64,000 nucleotides of DNA from Cryomorphaceae bacterium BACL11 MAG-121001-bin54 (lineage in GTDB: Bacteria; Bacteroidota; Bacteroidia; Flavobacteriales; BACL11). Positions 26,971 to 38,020 of this stretch are shown piece by piece. Position 1 is the stretch's first letter. Each line of letters starts with the position of its first letter. A program made the position numbers and the translations under genes. The stretch spans positions 1-64,000 of the forward strand of contig CAJJAH010000002.1 in NCBI GenBank assembly GCA_905182255.1. Reading direction: 5' to 3'. The notes beneath the pieces are model-generated. The model ran no database searches and was not told the origin of the DNA. It saw only the letters and a program-made list of their open reading frames with translations.

Positions 26971-28470
26971 CTATTTATTATTACCTAATCTTCCAATTAT
27001 TTCAACAATTTGAGAGTGCGAAATTCTTTTAGCAATTATCTTTTTATCTGCATCTAATAAATAAATAACAGGAGTAGAGTAGATATCATATTTATCTCTC
27101 CAATCACTACTTGCTACAGGATTTCCTTCTTCATCATGATTGATATCTGAAACATTAATCCAATCACCAGTTTGTTGATTATTGATGAATTCCTTCCATT
27201 CTTTTTTATCAAATTCCGTTGCAACTGCAAAGGTTTCTATATTATAGCCAGAAGAGATTAATGAATCTACATCATGCTTTATTTTAGGTATTTCTTCTTT
27301 ACAATGACCACATGTAGGACCATAAAATACTAGAACTGTATAATCAGAATCAATTTCTGAAAGAGTATGAGGAATTCCTAATGTATCCTTCATAAATGCA
27401 GTTCCGTAAGCTATAAACTCAGTAGCCTTTCTCCCTATTAGATTAGGTGCAATTTTTTGTGCTCTATCTTGTAATTTAACTAACTGGGTTGAATCCACCC
27501 AATCACATTGATTAGTAATATAGTATTTTTCTACCATGTGAACAAAAACTGCATCCATACCCATTATTTTTGAACGTTCATAAGTTGATGTAATGTAGGA
27601 GACAACATATTGAAAAATGTCCTTATTTTCTTTTGAAAGTTCAATGAGAATATCTGCAGAAACATTGATTGAGTCAGGTTGTTTAGCAGTCATTTTATCA
27701 AGATATTGATCCATTTTATTAAAAAATATTGGAGTTCTTAGAATTCTCGAATCTGTAAAATCAATATTATCCCAGAAATGTTTTTTTGAATAACGATAAG
27801 GAAAACTTTTGTCCGGATTTCCATCACTATCTAAAGGAGATTCTGGTATTTCTATTTGTTGATTAGCTTTTAGAAATTTACTAAAAAATGTTTTTGAATG
27901 TTTAGTAATAAAATCGTTAGTATACTCCTTAACAGAAGTGTTTATATTAGAAATTTTACTTTCTATTATTTTTCTATCATTATTGTCTAATGAATCAAGT
28001 TTATCAGAAAGTTTATTTCTAATCTGTAATTTAGCTTGAATAAATGATTGATATTCTGTAGCAATTGTATTGTCAATTGAATTTTCAAAATTTATTGTAT
28101 TATCAAAATCTTTTATATCAAAAGAGAATGTAAAATTTTGATTCGTAATAAAAAGTGGAAGAAGCATTCCACCTGTTTGAGGATCAAATATGAAATACAT
28201 ACCCTCATCTAAAGTTGAAATTTTTTTAAATAATATTTTATTATTTATAACTAAGGAGGTGTCAATTGCAAAGCTTTGAGTACCCTCAAATGTGGCTCGA
28301 TAAGATGCTAATATAAGTGTATCTTGAGTGCTTTCCAGATTTTTTATATGACCACTTATAGAATAACCTATTGGTTCAGTAACAACTTTATTTTTACCAA
28401 ATTTACTTTGAGAAAAAGAAAGTGATGTTATAGTCAAACTAAAGATTAATAATAAATTTATTTTTTTCAT
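26971..28470 (-). CDS. DUF5106/thioredoxin-like secreted protein
   Basis: Signal peptide; VLVFYGPTCGHCKEEIPKIK. Confidence 0.8.
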   Translation of the reverse strand: MKKINLLLIFSLTITSLSFSQSKFGKNKVVTEPIGYSISGHIKNLESTQDTLILASYRATFEGTQSFAIDTSLVINNKILFKKISTLDEGMYFIFDPQTGGMLLPLFITNQNFTFSFDIKDFDNTINFENSIDNTIATEYQSFIQAKLQIRNKLSDKLDSLDNNDRKIIESKISNINTSVKEYTNDFITKHSKTFFSKFLKANQQIEIPESPLDSDGNPDKSFPYRYSKKHFWDNIDFTDSRILRTPIFFNKMDQYLDKMTAKQPDSINVSADILIELSKENKDIFQYVVSYITSTYERSKIMGMDAVFVHMVEKYYITNQCDWVDSTQLVKLQDRAQKIAPNLIGRKATEFIAYGTAFMKDTLGIPHTLSEIDSDYTVLVFYGPTCGHCKEEIPKIKHDVDSLISSGYNIETFAVATEFDKKEWKEFINNQQTGDWINVSDINHDEEGNPVASSDWRDKYDIYSTPVIYLLDADKKIIAKRISHSQIVEIIGRLGNNK

Positions 28471-28521
28471 TTTTTTTTTTAAGATTACAAAATTAAGAAT
28501 TGAAACGAATTTCACAAATAA

Positions 28522-29397
28522 CTATTGCCTATTTTTTATGTAGCCATCTAAAAAAACTATTCCAATAATAACACAACTACCAAAATAGAAAGAGCTGCTC
28601 ATTAATTCATTATCACCAAAAATTATTAATGCAAAAATGATACTATATACTGGTTCAAGATTTATTGCCATTATTAATGAATAAGGAGTTATGTGTCTCA
28701 TAATTTCTGTTAACCAAACAAAAACCATTGCAGTGCAAAGTGTTCCCAAAATAACAAGATATGATAGATCAGTAACAGATATTTTAGTTGTAAATACTGT
28801 ATAGTCTTGTTGGAAAAATAAAATGCAACTAATAATTATTACACCTGAAAGCATCTCAATCATTGTAATTTTGGCAGCTTCAACCTTATTAATATACTTT
28901 GCGTTAAATAAAGTAAATAGAGTAGCTAGTAAGGCTGCAATAATACCATAAAAATATCCCCAAAAATATTTAGTTTCAGTGCCCATAATAAATGCTAATG
29001 CTAGGACAACTAATACACTCATTATTACTTCATAAAAAAGAAATTTTTTTTTGAAAAAAAAGGGCTCAATCAATGCTGAAAATAAAGAGGAGGTAGCTAA
29101 ACAAACTACAGCTACTGATACAGTGGATACTTTTATTGATTCAAAAAAGCATAACCAATGAAAGGTAACTAAAGCACCAACTCCTAGAATGCCAAAAAAA
29201 TCTTTCTTACTAATACTAAATAATTGTTTTTTAAAAGCTAAAAAAATAGCAATACTTACAAAAGCAATTCCCATTCTGTACCAAACTAAATGAATTGCAC
29301 TTAATGAAATTAATTTCCCAAATACTCCAGTTAAACCGAGTATAATTACCATTAAGTGTAATGAAGTTAGTTTATATTTTTTTAATATGTTATACAT
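28522..29397 (-). CDS. EamA/DMT family transporter
   Basis: Ten-TM pattern; NLEPVYSIIFALIIFGD. Confidence 0.85.
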   Translation of the reverse strand: MYNILKKYKLTSLHLMVIILGLTGVFGKLISLSAIHLVWYRMGIAFVSIAIFLAFKKQLFSISKKDFFGILGVGALVTFHWLCFFESIKVSTVSVAVVCLATSSLFSALIEPFFFKKKFLFYEVIMSVLVVLALAFIMGTETKYFWGYFYGIIAALLATLFTLFNAKYINKVEAAKITMIEMLSGVIIISCILFFQQDYTVFTTKISVTDLSYLVILGTLCTAMVFVWLTEIMRHITPYSLIMAINLEPVYSIIFALIIFGDNELMSSSFYFGSCVIIGIVFLDGYIKNRQ

Positions 29398-29437
29398 GAA
29401 TTAAATTGATAATTTTGTGCAATAATACAATATAACA

Positions 29438-30175
29438 ATGAAGATAATTATTTCTCCAGCTAAAAAACTTGCTAATGATAATTTTATAAATACTGGAACA
29501 TCTAATCAGTTCTTAAAAGAGACTAATTATTTAATAAAGGAATTAAAAACCTACTCAGTAAATGATATAAAAATATTAATGAAATTAAGTTACAAACTAG
29601 CTCAATTAAATTGGCAGAGGTTTCAAGATTGGAATTCTGAAGGTATTGGACAAGCTTTGTTTATGTTTAAAGGAGATGTTTACAAAGCTTTGAAAGCTGA
29701 AACACTTAATGAAAGTGAACTAGATTTTTCACAAGAAAATCTAAGAATTTTATCTGGATTATATGGTTTATTAAAGCCAAAAGATTTGATTTATCCTTAT
29801 CGTTTAGAAATGGGTACAAAGTTGAAAACAAAATCGGGAAATAATTTATATAAATTTTGGGAAAATAGATTGCATAATGCTTTATTATTAGAATTAGAAA
29901 ATGGAGAAGAAATTATTAATTTAGCTTCAGAAGAATATAGTAAGGCATTACAAATTAGCAAGTTTAAAAATCCTGTTATCACTCCTGTATTTAAGGATTT
30001 TAAAAATGGAAAATTGAAGGTAATTTCCTTTTTTGCTAAAAAAGCTAGAGGGGAGATGGTAAATTTTATTATTAAAAATAAAATAAACAAATCAGAGAAT
30101 TTAAAATCTTTTTCAAATTTGGGTTATCAATTTAGCGAAGAAACTGAAAAAGGTGAATTATTATTTACTAGGTAA
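29438..30175 (+). CDS. yaaA: Peroxide stress protein YaaA
   Basis: MKIIISPAKKL...GDVYKAL...YGLLKPKDLIYPYRLEMGTKL...ARGEMVNFI. Confidence 0.95.
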   Translation: MKIIISPAKKLANDNFINTGTSNQFLKETNYLIKELKTYSVNDIKILMKLSYKLAQLNWQRFQDWNSEGIGQALFMFKGDVYKALKAETLNESELDFSQENLRILSGLYGLLKPKDLIYPYRLEMGTKLKTKSGNNLYKFWENRLHNALLLELENGEEIINLASEEYSKALQISKFKNPVITPVFKDFKNGKLKVISFFAKKARGEMVNFIIKNKINKSENLKSFSNLGYQFSEETEKGELLFTR

Positions 30176-30206
30176 ATTTTATTAACTTTATAATAAATAT
30201 AAAACA

Positions 30207-30359
30207 ATGGTATTTAATAAAAAGTATTTTTTTAAAGTATTAGCAATTATTAATAAAGTAATTCTACCTTCTTTAATTACTAAAGATTTATCTAAACTTG
30301 TTTGGTACGAAAAATTAATTTTAGGATATAGGTATTGGATTACAAAAAATTGCTTGTAA
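30207..30359 (+). CDS. 50-aa small basic protein, conserved-looking, missing from supplied ORF track
   Basis: MVFNKKYFFKVLAIINKVILPSLITKDLSKLVWYEKLILGYRYWITKNCL* read directly. Confidence 0.65.
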   Translation: MVFNKKYFFKVLAIINKVILPSLITKDLSKLVWYEKLILGYRYWITKNCL

Positions 30360-30361
30360 TT

Positions 30362-30793
30362 TTATTTTTTGTTAAAATCATAGTTATAATCAATTATCTC
30401 CCATATATTTTTATCATTCTGTTTTAAAAGAATATGTTCATTATGATTTGATGTATTTGTGTAATCAGTTTCATAATCTATGAAAACATAGAATCCATTC
30501 TCCATTCCATCTATTTCAGTTTGGAATCTTTTTTCTATACTATTTCTGCTTACTAATCCTCCAAATTCAAATATTAACTCATTCATGAGGTTGCACCAGG
30601 CTTCTTTCTTGTAAGTGGCTTTAATTTCACTTGAAAGACTCATATAGGCATCCTCATATTGTTTATTGTTAATGTTCATTAACCATTCATCAGCAATTTT
30701 ACTTGCATCTAAAAGATATTGATCAGTATATTTTTGTGCACTTACTGAACACATACATAATACTGAAAAAAGTACTAAGGCTATTTTTTTCAT
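30362..30793 (-). CDS. DUF4019 family secreted protein
   Basis: Signal peptide MKKIALVLFSVLCMCSVSAQK; ASKIADEWLMNINNKQYEDAYMSLS. Confidence 0.75.
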   Translation of the reverse strand: MKKIALVLFSVLCMCSVSAQKYTDQYLLDASKIADEWLMNINNKQYEDAYMSLSSEIKATYKKEAWCNLMNELIFEFGGLVSRNSIEKRFQTEIDGMENGFYVFIDYETDYTNTSNHNEHILLKQNDKNIWEIIDYNYDFNKK

Positions 30794-31211
30794 GCTATGT
30801 TTTAATCTGTAAAAATAGTAATTTCCAAATTGAATCTTTAACAAAACACATTTTTATAGGTTTCAGTAATATCATATTGTTTAGAATTTCTATATTAATT
30901 GACTAAATTCATAAAATTACAACATAAGTTATTAACTACTATACCTAGGGAATAATGTGCTCTTATCTAGCAATTAATATATTATTTTGTAATATGATAG
31001 TTTTATTATAAGTTACTGTTATTTAAGTGTTTATGTAGTATATTATTTTTATTGTTATTTTGATTTCCAAAGTTATTTTCAAAAGTTATTTTTGTTTTAT
31101 ATTTTATAGTTATTAACAATAATTTTTGCTCTTATCTAGTAATAAATAATTTACGTGATATTTTTTTCTATATTAGTGCCATTAATAATTTATTAACCAA
31201 AAATAAAAAAT

Positions 31212-31436
31212 ATGGCTTATAAGCACACAAACGAAAGAGGAACAACTTACTACTTACACAAGCAAGAAGTTACTTTAAAATCAACAGGAAATGTACAAAC
31301 TATATATTTCTTTGCTAAAGAAGAATTAACTGTTTCTAAAAAAGGAAATCCAGTAACTTGTTTAGACGCTTTACCTGATGGTAAAATGGTTAAGGAAAAT
31401 AGTAGAACAGGTTTGCCATTTGTTAAAAAGAAATAA
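31212..31436 (+). CDS. Small conserved hypothetical protein
   Basis: MAYKHTNERGTTYYLHKQEVTLKSTGNVQTIYFFAKE...LPDGKMVKENSRTGLPFVKKK. Confidence 0.75.
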   Translation: MAYKHTNERGTTYYLHKQEVTLKSTGNVQTIYFFAKEELTVSKKGNPVTCLDALPDGKMVKENSRTGLPFVKKK

Positions 31437-31451
31437 TTTTTTTATAAAAAG

Positions 31452-31482
31452 AAAAGCCCTAACATTTGTTAGGGCTTTTTTT
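31452..31482 (+). terminator. Rho-independent terminator
   Basis: AAAAGCCCTAAC-ATTT-GTTAGGGCTTTTTTT. Confidence 0.9.
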
Positions 31483-31500
31483 TGCTTTTTATTTTATTGT

Positions 31501-32178
31501 TTAGTCTCTTAACATTGATACATAGTAAAGTAGATATGTTGCTGCTGCTAATGCTGCAACTACGTAAGTGCTAGCAGCCCATTTTAATGCATCATCTGCG
31601 TAATTTAATTCTTGATCGCTTGTTATTCCTGATGAACGTAGCCAAATTAAAGCTCTTCTACTCGCATCAAATTCAACTGGTAATGTAATTAAAGTAAAAG
31701 ATGTAACTATAGCTTGTAAAACAATAAATACCATCAGAAGATTAGTAAATCCTAAACCTATATAGCTACCACCTATTAGACCAAAAATAAAGACAGTACT
31801 CATCATTTTATTACTCATGTTAACTACAGGAACCATCATTGAACGCATTTGTAACCATGAATAAGCAGTAGCATGTTGAACAGCATGTCCACATTCATGC
31901 GCTGCTATAGCAGCCGCGGAAACATGTCTGCCTTGGTAAACATCTGGACTTAGATTAACTGTTCTATCAACTGGGTTGTAATGGTCAGTCAGTTTTCCAG
32001 GAACTGAAATTACTTTTACGTCATATATATTGTTGTCAGCTAACATTTTTTCAGCTATTTCCTTACCACTCTTACCAGAAATGGTTGGGATTCTACTATA
32101 TTTTTTTATTTTAGATTTAAGTCTTGAACTTACAATACCACCAGCAATCATAAAGCCTATCATTATTATCCAAATCAT
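31501..32178 (-). CDS. Zinc metallopeptidase, membrane (HECGH)
   Basis: AAHECGHAVQHATAYSWLQMRS. Confidence 0.9.
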   Translation of the reverse strand: MIWIIMIGFMIAGGIVSSRLKSKIKKYSRIPTISGKSGKEIAEKMLADNNIYDVKVISVPGKLTDHYNPVDRTVNLSPDVYQGRHVSAAAIAAHECGHAVQHATAYSWLQMRSMMVPVVNMSNKMMSTVFIFGLIGGSYIGLGFTNLLMVFIVLQAIVTSFTLITLPVEFDASRRALIWLRSSGITSDQELNYADDALKWAASTYVVAALAAATYLLYYVSMLRD

Positions 32179-32277
32179 AATTATATTTTTTAATATTTAT
32201 TATTATGCAAAATTAGGAAAATTCCTTCGTAGTATACAAAAATAATATAGTAATTTTGCTAAATAAAACCTAAACAA

Positions 32278-33045
32278 ATGAAAAGACCATTAATTTTAGT
32301 AACAAATGATGATGGTATATCTGCTTCAGGAATACGAAATTTAATTCGAATTATGAATGATTTCGGTAATGTTGTTGTTGTAGCCCCAGATGGACCACAA
32401 TCAGCAATGGGGCATGCTATTACAATTGATTCGGTTTTAAGATGTGATGAAATTATAGTAAATAAAGGGTCTCAAAAGGAATATTCGTGCAGTGGTACTC
32501 CTGTTGATTGTGTGAAATTAGCAATTAATCAGTTGTTAGAGACTAAACCTGATTTATGTGTTTCAGGTATTAATCATGGTTCTAATTCTTCTATTAATGT
32601 TATATATTCTGGTACTATGTCAGCTGCAGTAGAAGGAGCTTTGGAAGGAATTCCTTCAATTGGATTTTCATTGTTAGATTATTCTCATGATGCTGATTTT
32701 TCTGAAGCAGAACTTTACATAAGAAAAGTAACACAAACAGTTTTGGAACATGGAATGGATAAAGGTGTTTGTTTAAACGTTAATATACCTAAAGTAATAG
32801 AAAATAAAAAAATACAAGGAATCAAGATCTGTAGGCAAGCTAGAGCTAATTGGGAAGAACAGTTTGAAAAAAGGGTTGACCCTAAAGGCAGAGCATATTA
32901 TTGGCTTACAGGTAAATTTGTTAATTATGATGAAGGAAAAGATACTGACGAGTGGGCATTAGCAAATCATTATGTTTCGATTGTTCCTGTTCACTTTGAT
33001 ATTACTGCTTACCCCTCGATATCATCATTAGCTAAAATTTTCTAA
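32278..33045 (+). CDS. surE: 5'/3'-nucleotidase SurE
   Basis: ILVTNDDGISASGIRNL...CSGTPVDCVKLA...SGINHGSN. Confidence 0.97.
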   Translation: MKRPLILVTNDDGISASGIRNLIRIMNDFGNVVVVAPDGPQSAMGHAITIDSVLRCDEIIVNKGSQKEYSCSGTPVDCVKLAINQLLETKPDLCVSGINHGSNSSINVIYSGTMSAAVEGALEGIPSIGFSLLDYSHDADFSEAELYIRKVTQTVLEHGMDKGVCLNVNIPKVIENKKIQGIKICRQARANWEEQFEKRVDPKGRAYYWLTGKFVNYDEGKDTDEWALANHYVSIVPVHFDITAYPSISSLAKIF

Positions 33046-33046
33046 A

Positions 33047-33331
33047 ATGATGAATAAAGATGTTGCTAAGGGTTTTTCTATAGGAGTATTTGCACCAATT
33101 ATTGCATTTGTTATTTATGTTGGTTTTTATTTAGAGGTTGAATTTGATTCAGCAATTTACATGATTAATAAAATGGGAACTATTACACATCACATTAGTT
33201 TAAGTGTATTTTTAACAAATACACTCTTATTTTTTATGCAAATAAAACTATCTAAAGATGAGGCTGCCAGAGGAATACTTGGTGCTACCATAGTATATGC
33301 AATCTTAGTACTTATCTTAATTTTATTTTAA
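33047..33331 (+). CDS. Small membrane protein between surE and lpxB
   Basis: Hydrophobic ORF in operon context. Confidence 0.6.
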   Translation: MMNKDVAKGFSIGVFAPIIAFVIYVGFYLEVEFDSAIYMINKMGTITHHISLSVFLTNTLLFFMQIKLSKDEAARGILGATIVYAILVLILILF

Positions 33332-34413
33332 TGAAGTTCTACATTATTACTGGTGAACCTTCTGGAGATTTACATGCTGCTAATTTGGTAGAGGAACTTA
33401 AAAAATGTAATAATGAATTAGAGTTTAGAGCTTGGGGAGGAGAACGCTTATTAGCACAAGGAGTTAAGTTAGCTAAGCACATAAAAGAAACTGCTTTCAT
33501 GGGGTTTTTGGATGTTTTGAAAAATTTAGGGGCTATAAAGAAAAATTTAAATTATTGTAAGCAAGATATTTTAAAATATAAACCTGACGCACTTATTTTA
33601 GTTGATTATCCTGGTTTTAATTTAAAGATTGCAAAGTTTGCAAAACAGCAAGGGATAAAGGTATTGTATTATATTTCTCCAAAAGTTTGGGCTTGGAATA
33701 AAAGCAGAGTAACTAAAATAAAAAGATATGTTGATGAACTTTTAGTAATTTTCCCTTTTGAAGTTGATTTCTATCAAAAATATGGAATGAAAGTAACCTA
33801 TGTTGGGAATCCTCTGTTGGATGAAATTGGCAAGGGAAACTTTAGTTTTTCTTATAGCACTGAAAAACCAATAATTGCTTTGTTACCTGGAAGTAGAAAG
33901 CAGGAAATAGAAGGTATACTTCCTGAAATGTTAAGGATAGTTAGCCATTACCCGAATCATCAGTTTGTTATTGCAGCAACTAATAATTTTAGCAAGCAAT
34001 ATTATCACTCTTTCATTAAGGAAAATAATATAAAATTAGTATTTGATGAAACTTATGGTTTACTTTCTAATGCTACTGCTGCTTTAGTTACTTCTGGTAC
34101 TGCAACTTTAGAGACTGCATTGTTTAAGGTGCCACAAGTAGTATGTTATAAAACCAATTGGCTTACTTATTTTTTAGCAAAAAACCTGATTAAAATTAAG
34201 TATTTATCATTAGTAAACATCTTAATGGATAAGTTGGTAGTAATGGAACTTATTCAGAAAGAATTGAATAAATATAGGATAAAAGTTGAATTAGATATCC
34301 TGTTGAATAATAATAAGAAAATCTTAACTGATTATGAAAAAATTATTGATTTGCTAAACAAAAAAGGGGCTTCAAAAAATGCTGCTCAATTTATTATTTC
34401 TTTTTTTAGATAG
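33331..34413 (+). CDS. lpxB: Lipid-A-disaccharide synthase
   Basis: YIITGEPSGDLHAANLV...AFMGFLDVL...KVWAWNKSR...LLPGSRKQEI. Confidence 0.97.
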   Translation: MKFYIITGEPSGDLHAANLVEELKKCNNELEFRAWGGERLLAQGVKLAKHIKETAFMGFLDVLKNLGAIKKNLNYCKQDILKYKPDALILVDYPGFNLKIAKFAKQQGIKVLYYISPKVWAWNKSRVTKIKRYVDELLVIFPFEVDFYQKYGMKVTYVGNPLLDEIGKGNFSFSYSTEKPIIALLPGSRKQEIEGILPEMLRIVSHYPNHQFVIAATNNFSKQYYHSFIKENNIKLVFDETYGLLSNATAALVTSGTATLETALFKVPQVVCYKTNWLTYFLAKNLIKIKYLSLVNILMDKLVVMELIQKELNKYRIKVELDILLNNNKKILTDYEKIIDLLNKKGASKNAAQFIISFFR

Positions 34414-34521
34414 AAATCTAATTGGTATGCAGCATATTCATTTGCACCTAAATTTAGTAAATATAAATCAACTTCATTTTTTTTTGATTAATAATGCGGC
34501 AAAAATAACTTTATTAAATTA

Positions 34522-34546
34522 AAGTGTTATGCTTAGCATAGTACTT
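34522..34546. repeat. Palindromic hairpin AAGTGTTATGC-TTA-GCATAGTACTT, relative of 992-1020
   Basis: Same TATGC-TTA-GCATA core; substitutions give G-U wobble pairs. Confidence 0.6.
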
Positions 34547-34583
34547 GAGGTTTTACATGAGAAGGGATGTGAATGAAAAAATG

Positions 34584-35042
34584 CTACAGCAAGCCAAATT
34601 GACTCAAATGATGAATATAATGCTTTCTTTGAAATATTGACCATTGTGCAGCTGTTAATTCCCCAAAAAAAGGATGGATAGCTTTAAATTCTGTGTTTTC
34701 AATTAGAAAGACAAGCATATTATTGCTTGAATTTATTAATTCTGCTTTTAATTCTTCAATGTCCTCATTATTATTCGTAAAATTAAACCCTATATCATTT
34801 GGAACAACTAACCCTTTTTTTATTGCTTTGTCAGAATATAAAAAGGCAATTGCTTTTTCAACATACTCTTCTTTAATTAGTAGAGTGTTATTTCCAAAAT
34901 GCATCATTTTACTGCTTTGTGTTAAATGGATTAGCATTTGTTTGGCAGTCATAGTTCCCCATTTGGCTTTACTATCTTCTTTTAGGTTTCTTAAAGCATT
35001 AGTCAGAGAAGTATCAAAAAAAAGAATTAGTTCTTTTTCCAT
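34584..35042 (-). CDS. DUF1569 family protein
   Basis: WGTMTAKQMLIHLTQSSKMMHFG...HPFFGELTAAQWSIFQRKHYIHHLSQF. Confidence 0.8.
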   Translation of the reverse strand: MEKELILFFDTSLTNALRNLKEDSKAKWGTMTAKQMLIHLTQSSKMMHFGNNTLLIKEEYVEKAIAFLYSDKAIKKGLVVPNDIGFNFTNNNEDIEELKAELINSSNNMLVFLIENTEFKAIHPFFGELTAAQWSIFQRKHYIHHLSQFGLL

Positions 35043-35965
35043 TCATTTTGTTCTTTTTTAGTTAGGAAAGTCCAAGCTACAATTCTGCTAATTTTATTAC
35101 CAGTACCCATATTAATTGTCTTAACTTCAGATGCTTCTATCTTTTCTAACGAGCTATAAATTCTATTCAGGTTTTTCTCATTAGAAACTAATGTTGTAAA
35201 CCATAAGCAGTTTTCAGTATAGTTTACGCTTTCGTTTATCATGTTCTGAATGAATTGCTTTTCTCCACCCTCACATATCAGTTCATTTACCATTCCTGAA
35301 AAGTTGAGTTGTATTTTTTTTGATCTTTTTCCGGTAAGGTTTCTAACTTTTCGCATGCTACCTTTAAGGGCTTCTTTTTTTGAAGCATGAAATGGAGGAT
35401 TACAAATACTAACATCAATTTTATCCTTAGGCTTAATTATTCCTTTAAAGATTTTATTTTCATCTTTTTGCAATCTGAATTTTACTTTTCCTTTAAGTGT
35501 TGGGTTTGCTTTTATGATTTCTTTTGCACAAATAATAGCATCAGCATTTACATCAGAAGCAATAAAATTCCATTGGTATTCACTAATCCCCAATATTGGG
35601 TAGATGCAGTTTGAACCTACACCAATATCCAAGCAAGTAATATCATTATTTTCCTCTAATAAATCAGACATATAATGAATGTAATCTGCTCTACCAGGAA
35701 TAGGAGGGCATAAATTAGTATCAGGAAAATCCCAATTTTTTATTCCGTAATAATTACTTAAAAGTGCTTTGTTAAGTAGTTTTACAGCTGCAGGATCAGA
35801 AAATCGAATTGAATCCTCTCCATATTTATTTGGTTTTATGTGTTTCTTTAATTTAGGAATTTCCTTTAGTAGTTCCGCTAAATCATATTGCTCTCTGTTC
35901 TTATTTCTTGGGTGCAGATTAGTTTTGATTTTACTTCTTTCGGGTGTTTCCTTTTGTTCTTTCAT
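35027..35965 (-). CDS. rlmF: 23S rRNA (adenine1618-N6)-methyltransferase
   Basis: LHPRNKNREQYDLAELL...CNPPFHASKKEA...NFSGMVNELICEGGEKQFI. Confidence 0.95.
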   Translation of the reverse strand: MKEQKETPERSKIKTNLHPRNKNREQYDLAELLKEIPKLKKHIKPNKYGEDSIRFSDPAAVKLLNKALLSNYYGIKNWDFPDTNLCPPIPGRADYIHYMSDLLEENNDITCLDIGVGSNCIYPILGISEYQWNFIASDVNADAIICAKEIIKANPTLKGKVKFRLQKDENKIFKGIIKPKDKIDVSICNPPFHASKKEALKGSMRKVRNLTGKRSKKIQLNFSGMVNELICEGGEKQFIQNMINESVNYTENCLWFTTLVSNEKNLNRIYSSLEKIEASEVKTINMGTGNKISRIVAWTFLTKKEQNEWKKN

Positions 35966-35975
35966 TTCTTTCTGA

Positions 35976-36317
35976 TTAACCCTTTTTTACAAATTCTGAT
36001 TTTAGCTGCATAGAACCAAATCCATCAATTTTACAGTTGATATTATGCTCTCCTTCAGTTAAGCGAATGTTCTTTACTTTGGTGCCTGATTTTACTGGTT
36101 TTGGAGCCCCTTTAACAGGGAGGTTTTTAATAACGATAACGCTATCTCCTGTTTGTAAGCGAGTTCCATTACTGTCCAAAACTACAAATCCTCCTTCCAT
36201 TTCTAATTCTTTAGGGCTCCATTCATTTGCACATTCAGGGCAAGTATAGGAATCATTTCCTGTTGAATATCCATAAGGAGATTCGCAAACAGGACAGGCT
36301 TTCATTTCTTCTGACAT
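35976..36317 (-). CDS. PhnA/YjdM family zinc-ribbon protein
   Basis: [26 protein letters not shown]...[29 protein letters not shown]. Confidence 0.92.
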   Translation of the reverse strand: MSEEMKACPVCESPYGYSTGNDSYTCPECANEWSPKELEMEGGFVVLDSNGTRLQTGDSVIVIKNLPVKGAPKPVKSGTKVKNIRLTEGEHNINCKIDGFGSMQLKSEFVKKG

Positions 36318-36322
36318 AATTT

Positions 36323-38020
36323 CTAATTTATTTTTGAATTCGTAATTTTCATAATCTCATCTTCCAAGGTACAAGCGTCATCAACTAATTGTTGTCCTCT
36401 TTCCAAAATATCTGCAACAAAGTCTTTTTCCTCACAATCTCCACAATTAATTTTAACATTCAAGAAAGCACTAATTACAGCAGTACGAGCACAAAGTGCA
36501 CCAACTCCAGCATCTGTTACTGAGTTAGGGTTTCCAAACTCAGCCATAGCTTTCATTACTTCCATAGATGCAAAAGCTATTTCCATAACCTTGAAAGGAG
36601 TAAGGATAGCATATTTTGTTGCTGCTTGTATTGCTTCTTCTCTTTTAGATTTATCAGCCTCAGTATCTTTTGGCAATCGGAAAGCATCCATGATTTTATT
36701 AAAAGCATTGGTGTCTTCATCTACTAAATCCAATAATGTATTTTGATAAGCCATCCCTTTTTCTGCCCAATTAGAAAACTCTTCCCATCTATCGTCCCAA
36801 CCTCTTTTATGTGCCGAAAGGTTAGCAACCATTGTGCCTAAGGAAATTCCCATAACTCCACAATAAGCTGCAATAGAACCACCTCCAGGAGCTGGGCTTT
36901 CACTTGCCGTTTCATTAGCAAAGTCAGTAAGTGTCATATTTACTAATGGTTTGTTGGTATCATTCTCCAACATGTATTCAATTATTCTTTCCTGCTGATT
37001 AAAAGGAGCTAACTCATCTAATCCTAAGCTTTTGATAGCAATTTTTATGATTTCACTTTCATTTATTCCTGTTGAGCGTTCTTGTTTTTTAAGGAAGTGT
37101 TTTCCGGCATCAATCAATACTTTTTTTGGTACCAGTCCTATTAATTCCGAACCAGTAACTCGCATTCCTCTTGCAATAGAACGCTCACAAGTTTTGTCGA
37201 ACACTTCATGTAAAGGTGAAATATTAATATTGGTAAGGTTGTATGAGATTTGAGCAACCCCATATTCTTCAATATACCAGCCAATTCCTTTTACTGCTTT
37301 GAATAGTCCTGGTTCTTTTAGAGGATTTCCATTTTCATCTTTCATTATCTTTCCTGATAATGAATCTCCTTCTCTTTTTATTCTTCCTGCTTCACGGATG
37401 TCAAAAGCTACTGCATTTGCTCTTCTTGTAGATGTAGTATTTAAGTTGATGTTATAGGCTACTAAAAAGTCACGAGCTGAAATAGCTGTTGCTCCTGATT
37501 TTTCTACTGATTTATTAAATTCAGCTGGACCGAAATCTGGTTTCCAATCCGCATCTACTAATTTTTTGGATAAACCTTCATATTCACCTTGTCGGCAGTT
37601 TGCCAAATTTTCACGCTTTTTTTCTTTTGCTGCTGCTTCATAATGATAAACAGGAATTCCTAGTTCTGTTCCAACTCTTTTTCCTAATTTATGTGCCCAC
37701 TGTGCACACTGTTCCATACTAATATTAGATATGGGTACAAGCGGACAAACATCAGTAGCTCCCATTCGGGGATGCTCTCCAGAATGCTTGCTCATATCAA
37801 TTAATTCTTGTGCTTTTTGTATAAGTAAGAATGCAGCATCAATTACGGATTGTGGTTCGCCAACAAAAGTAATTACTGTACGGTTAGTTGCTTTTCCTGG
37901 GTCTACATTTAATAGCTTGACACCATCAATTTCTTCAACTATTTGTGAGATAATTCTAATTTTATCAGCATCTCTACCTTCTGATATATTTGGTACGCAC
38001 TCTATAATTTGCTTGCTCAT
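36323..38020 (-). CDS. ftcD: Glutamate formimidoyltransferase fused to formiminotetrahydrofolate cyclodeaminase
   Basis: [13 protein letters not shown]...[18 protein letters not shown]...[17 protein letters not shown]. Confidence 0.95.
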   Translation of the reverse strand: MSKQIIECVPNISEGRDADKIRIISQIVEEIDGVKLLNVDPGKATNRTVITFVGEPQSVIDAAFLLIQKAQELIDMSKHSGEHPRMGATDVCPLVPISNISMEQCAQWAHKLGKRVGTELGIPVYHYEAAAKEKKRENLANCRQGEYEGLSKKLVDADWKPDFGPAEFNKSVEKSGATAISARDFLVAYNINLNTTSTRRANAVAFDIREAGRIKREGDSLSGKIMKDENGNPLKEPGLFKAVKGIGWYIEEYGVAQISYNLTNINISPLHEVFDKTCERSIARGMRVTGSELIGLVPKKVLIDAGKHFLKKQERSTGINESEIIKIAIKSLGLDELAPFNQQERIIEYMLENDTNKPLVNMTLTDFANETASESPAPGGGSIAAYCGVMGISLGTMVANLSAHKRGWDDRWEEFSNWAEKGMAYQNTLLDLVDEDTNAFNKIMDAFRLPKDTEADKSKREEAIQAATKYAILTPFKVMEIAFASMEVMKAMAEFGNPNSVTDAGVGALCARTAVISAFLNVKINCGDCEEKDFVADILERGQQLVDDACTLEDEIMKITNSKIN

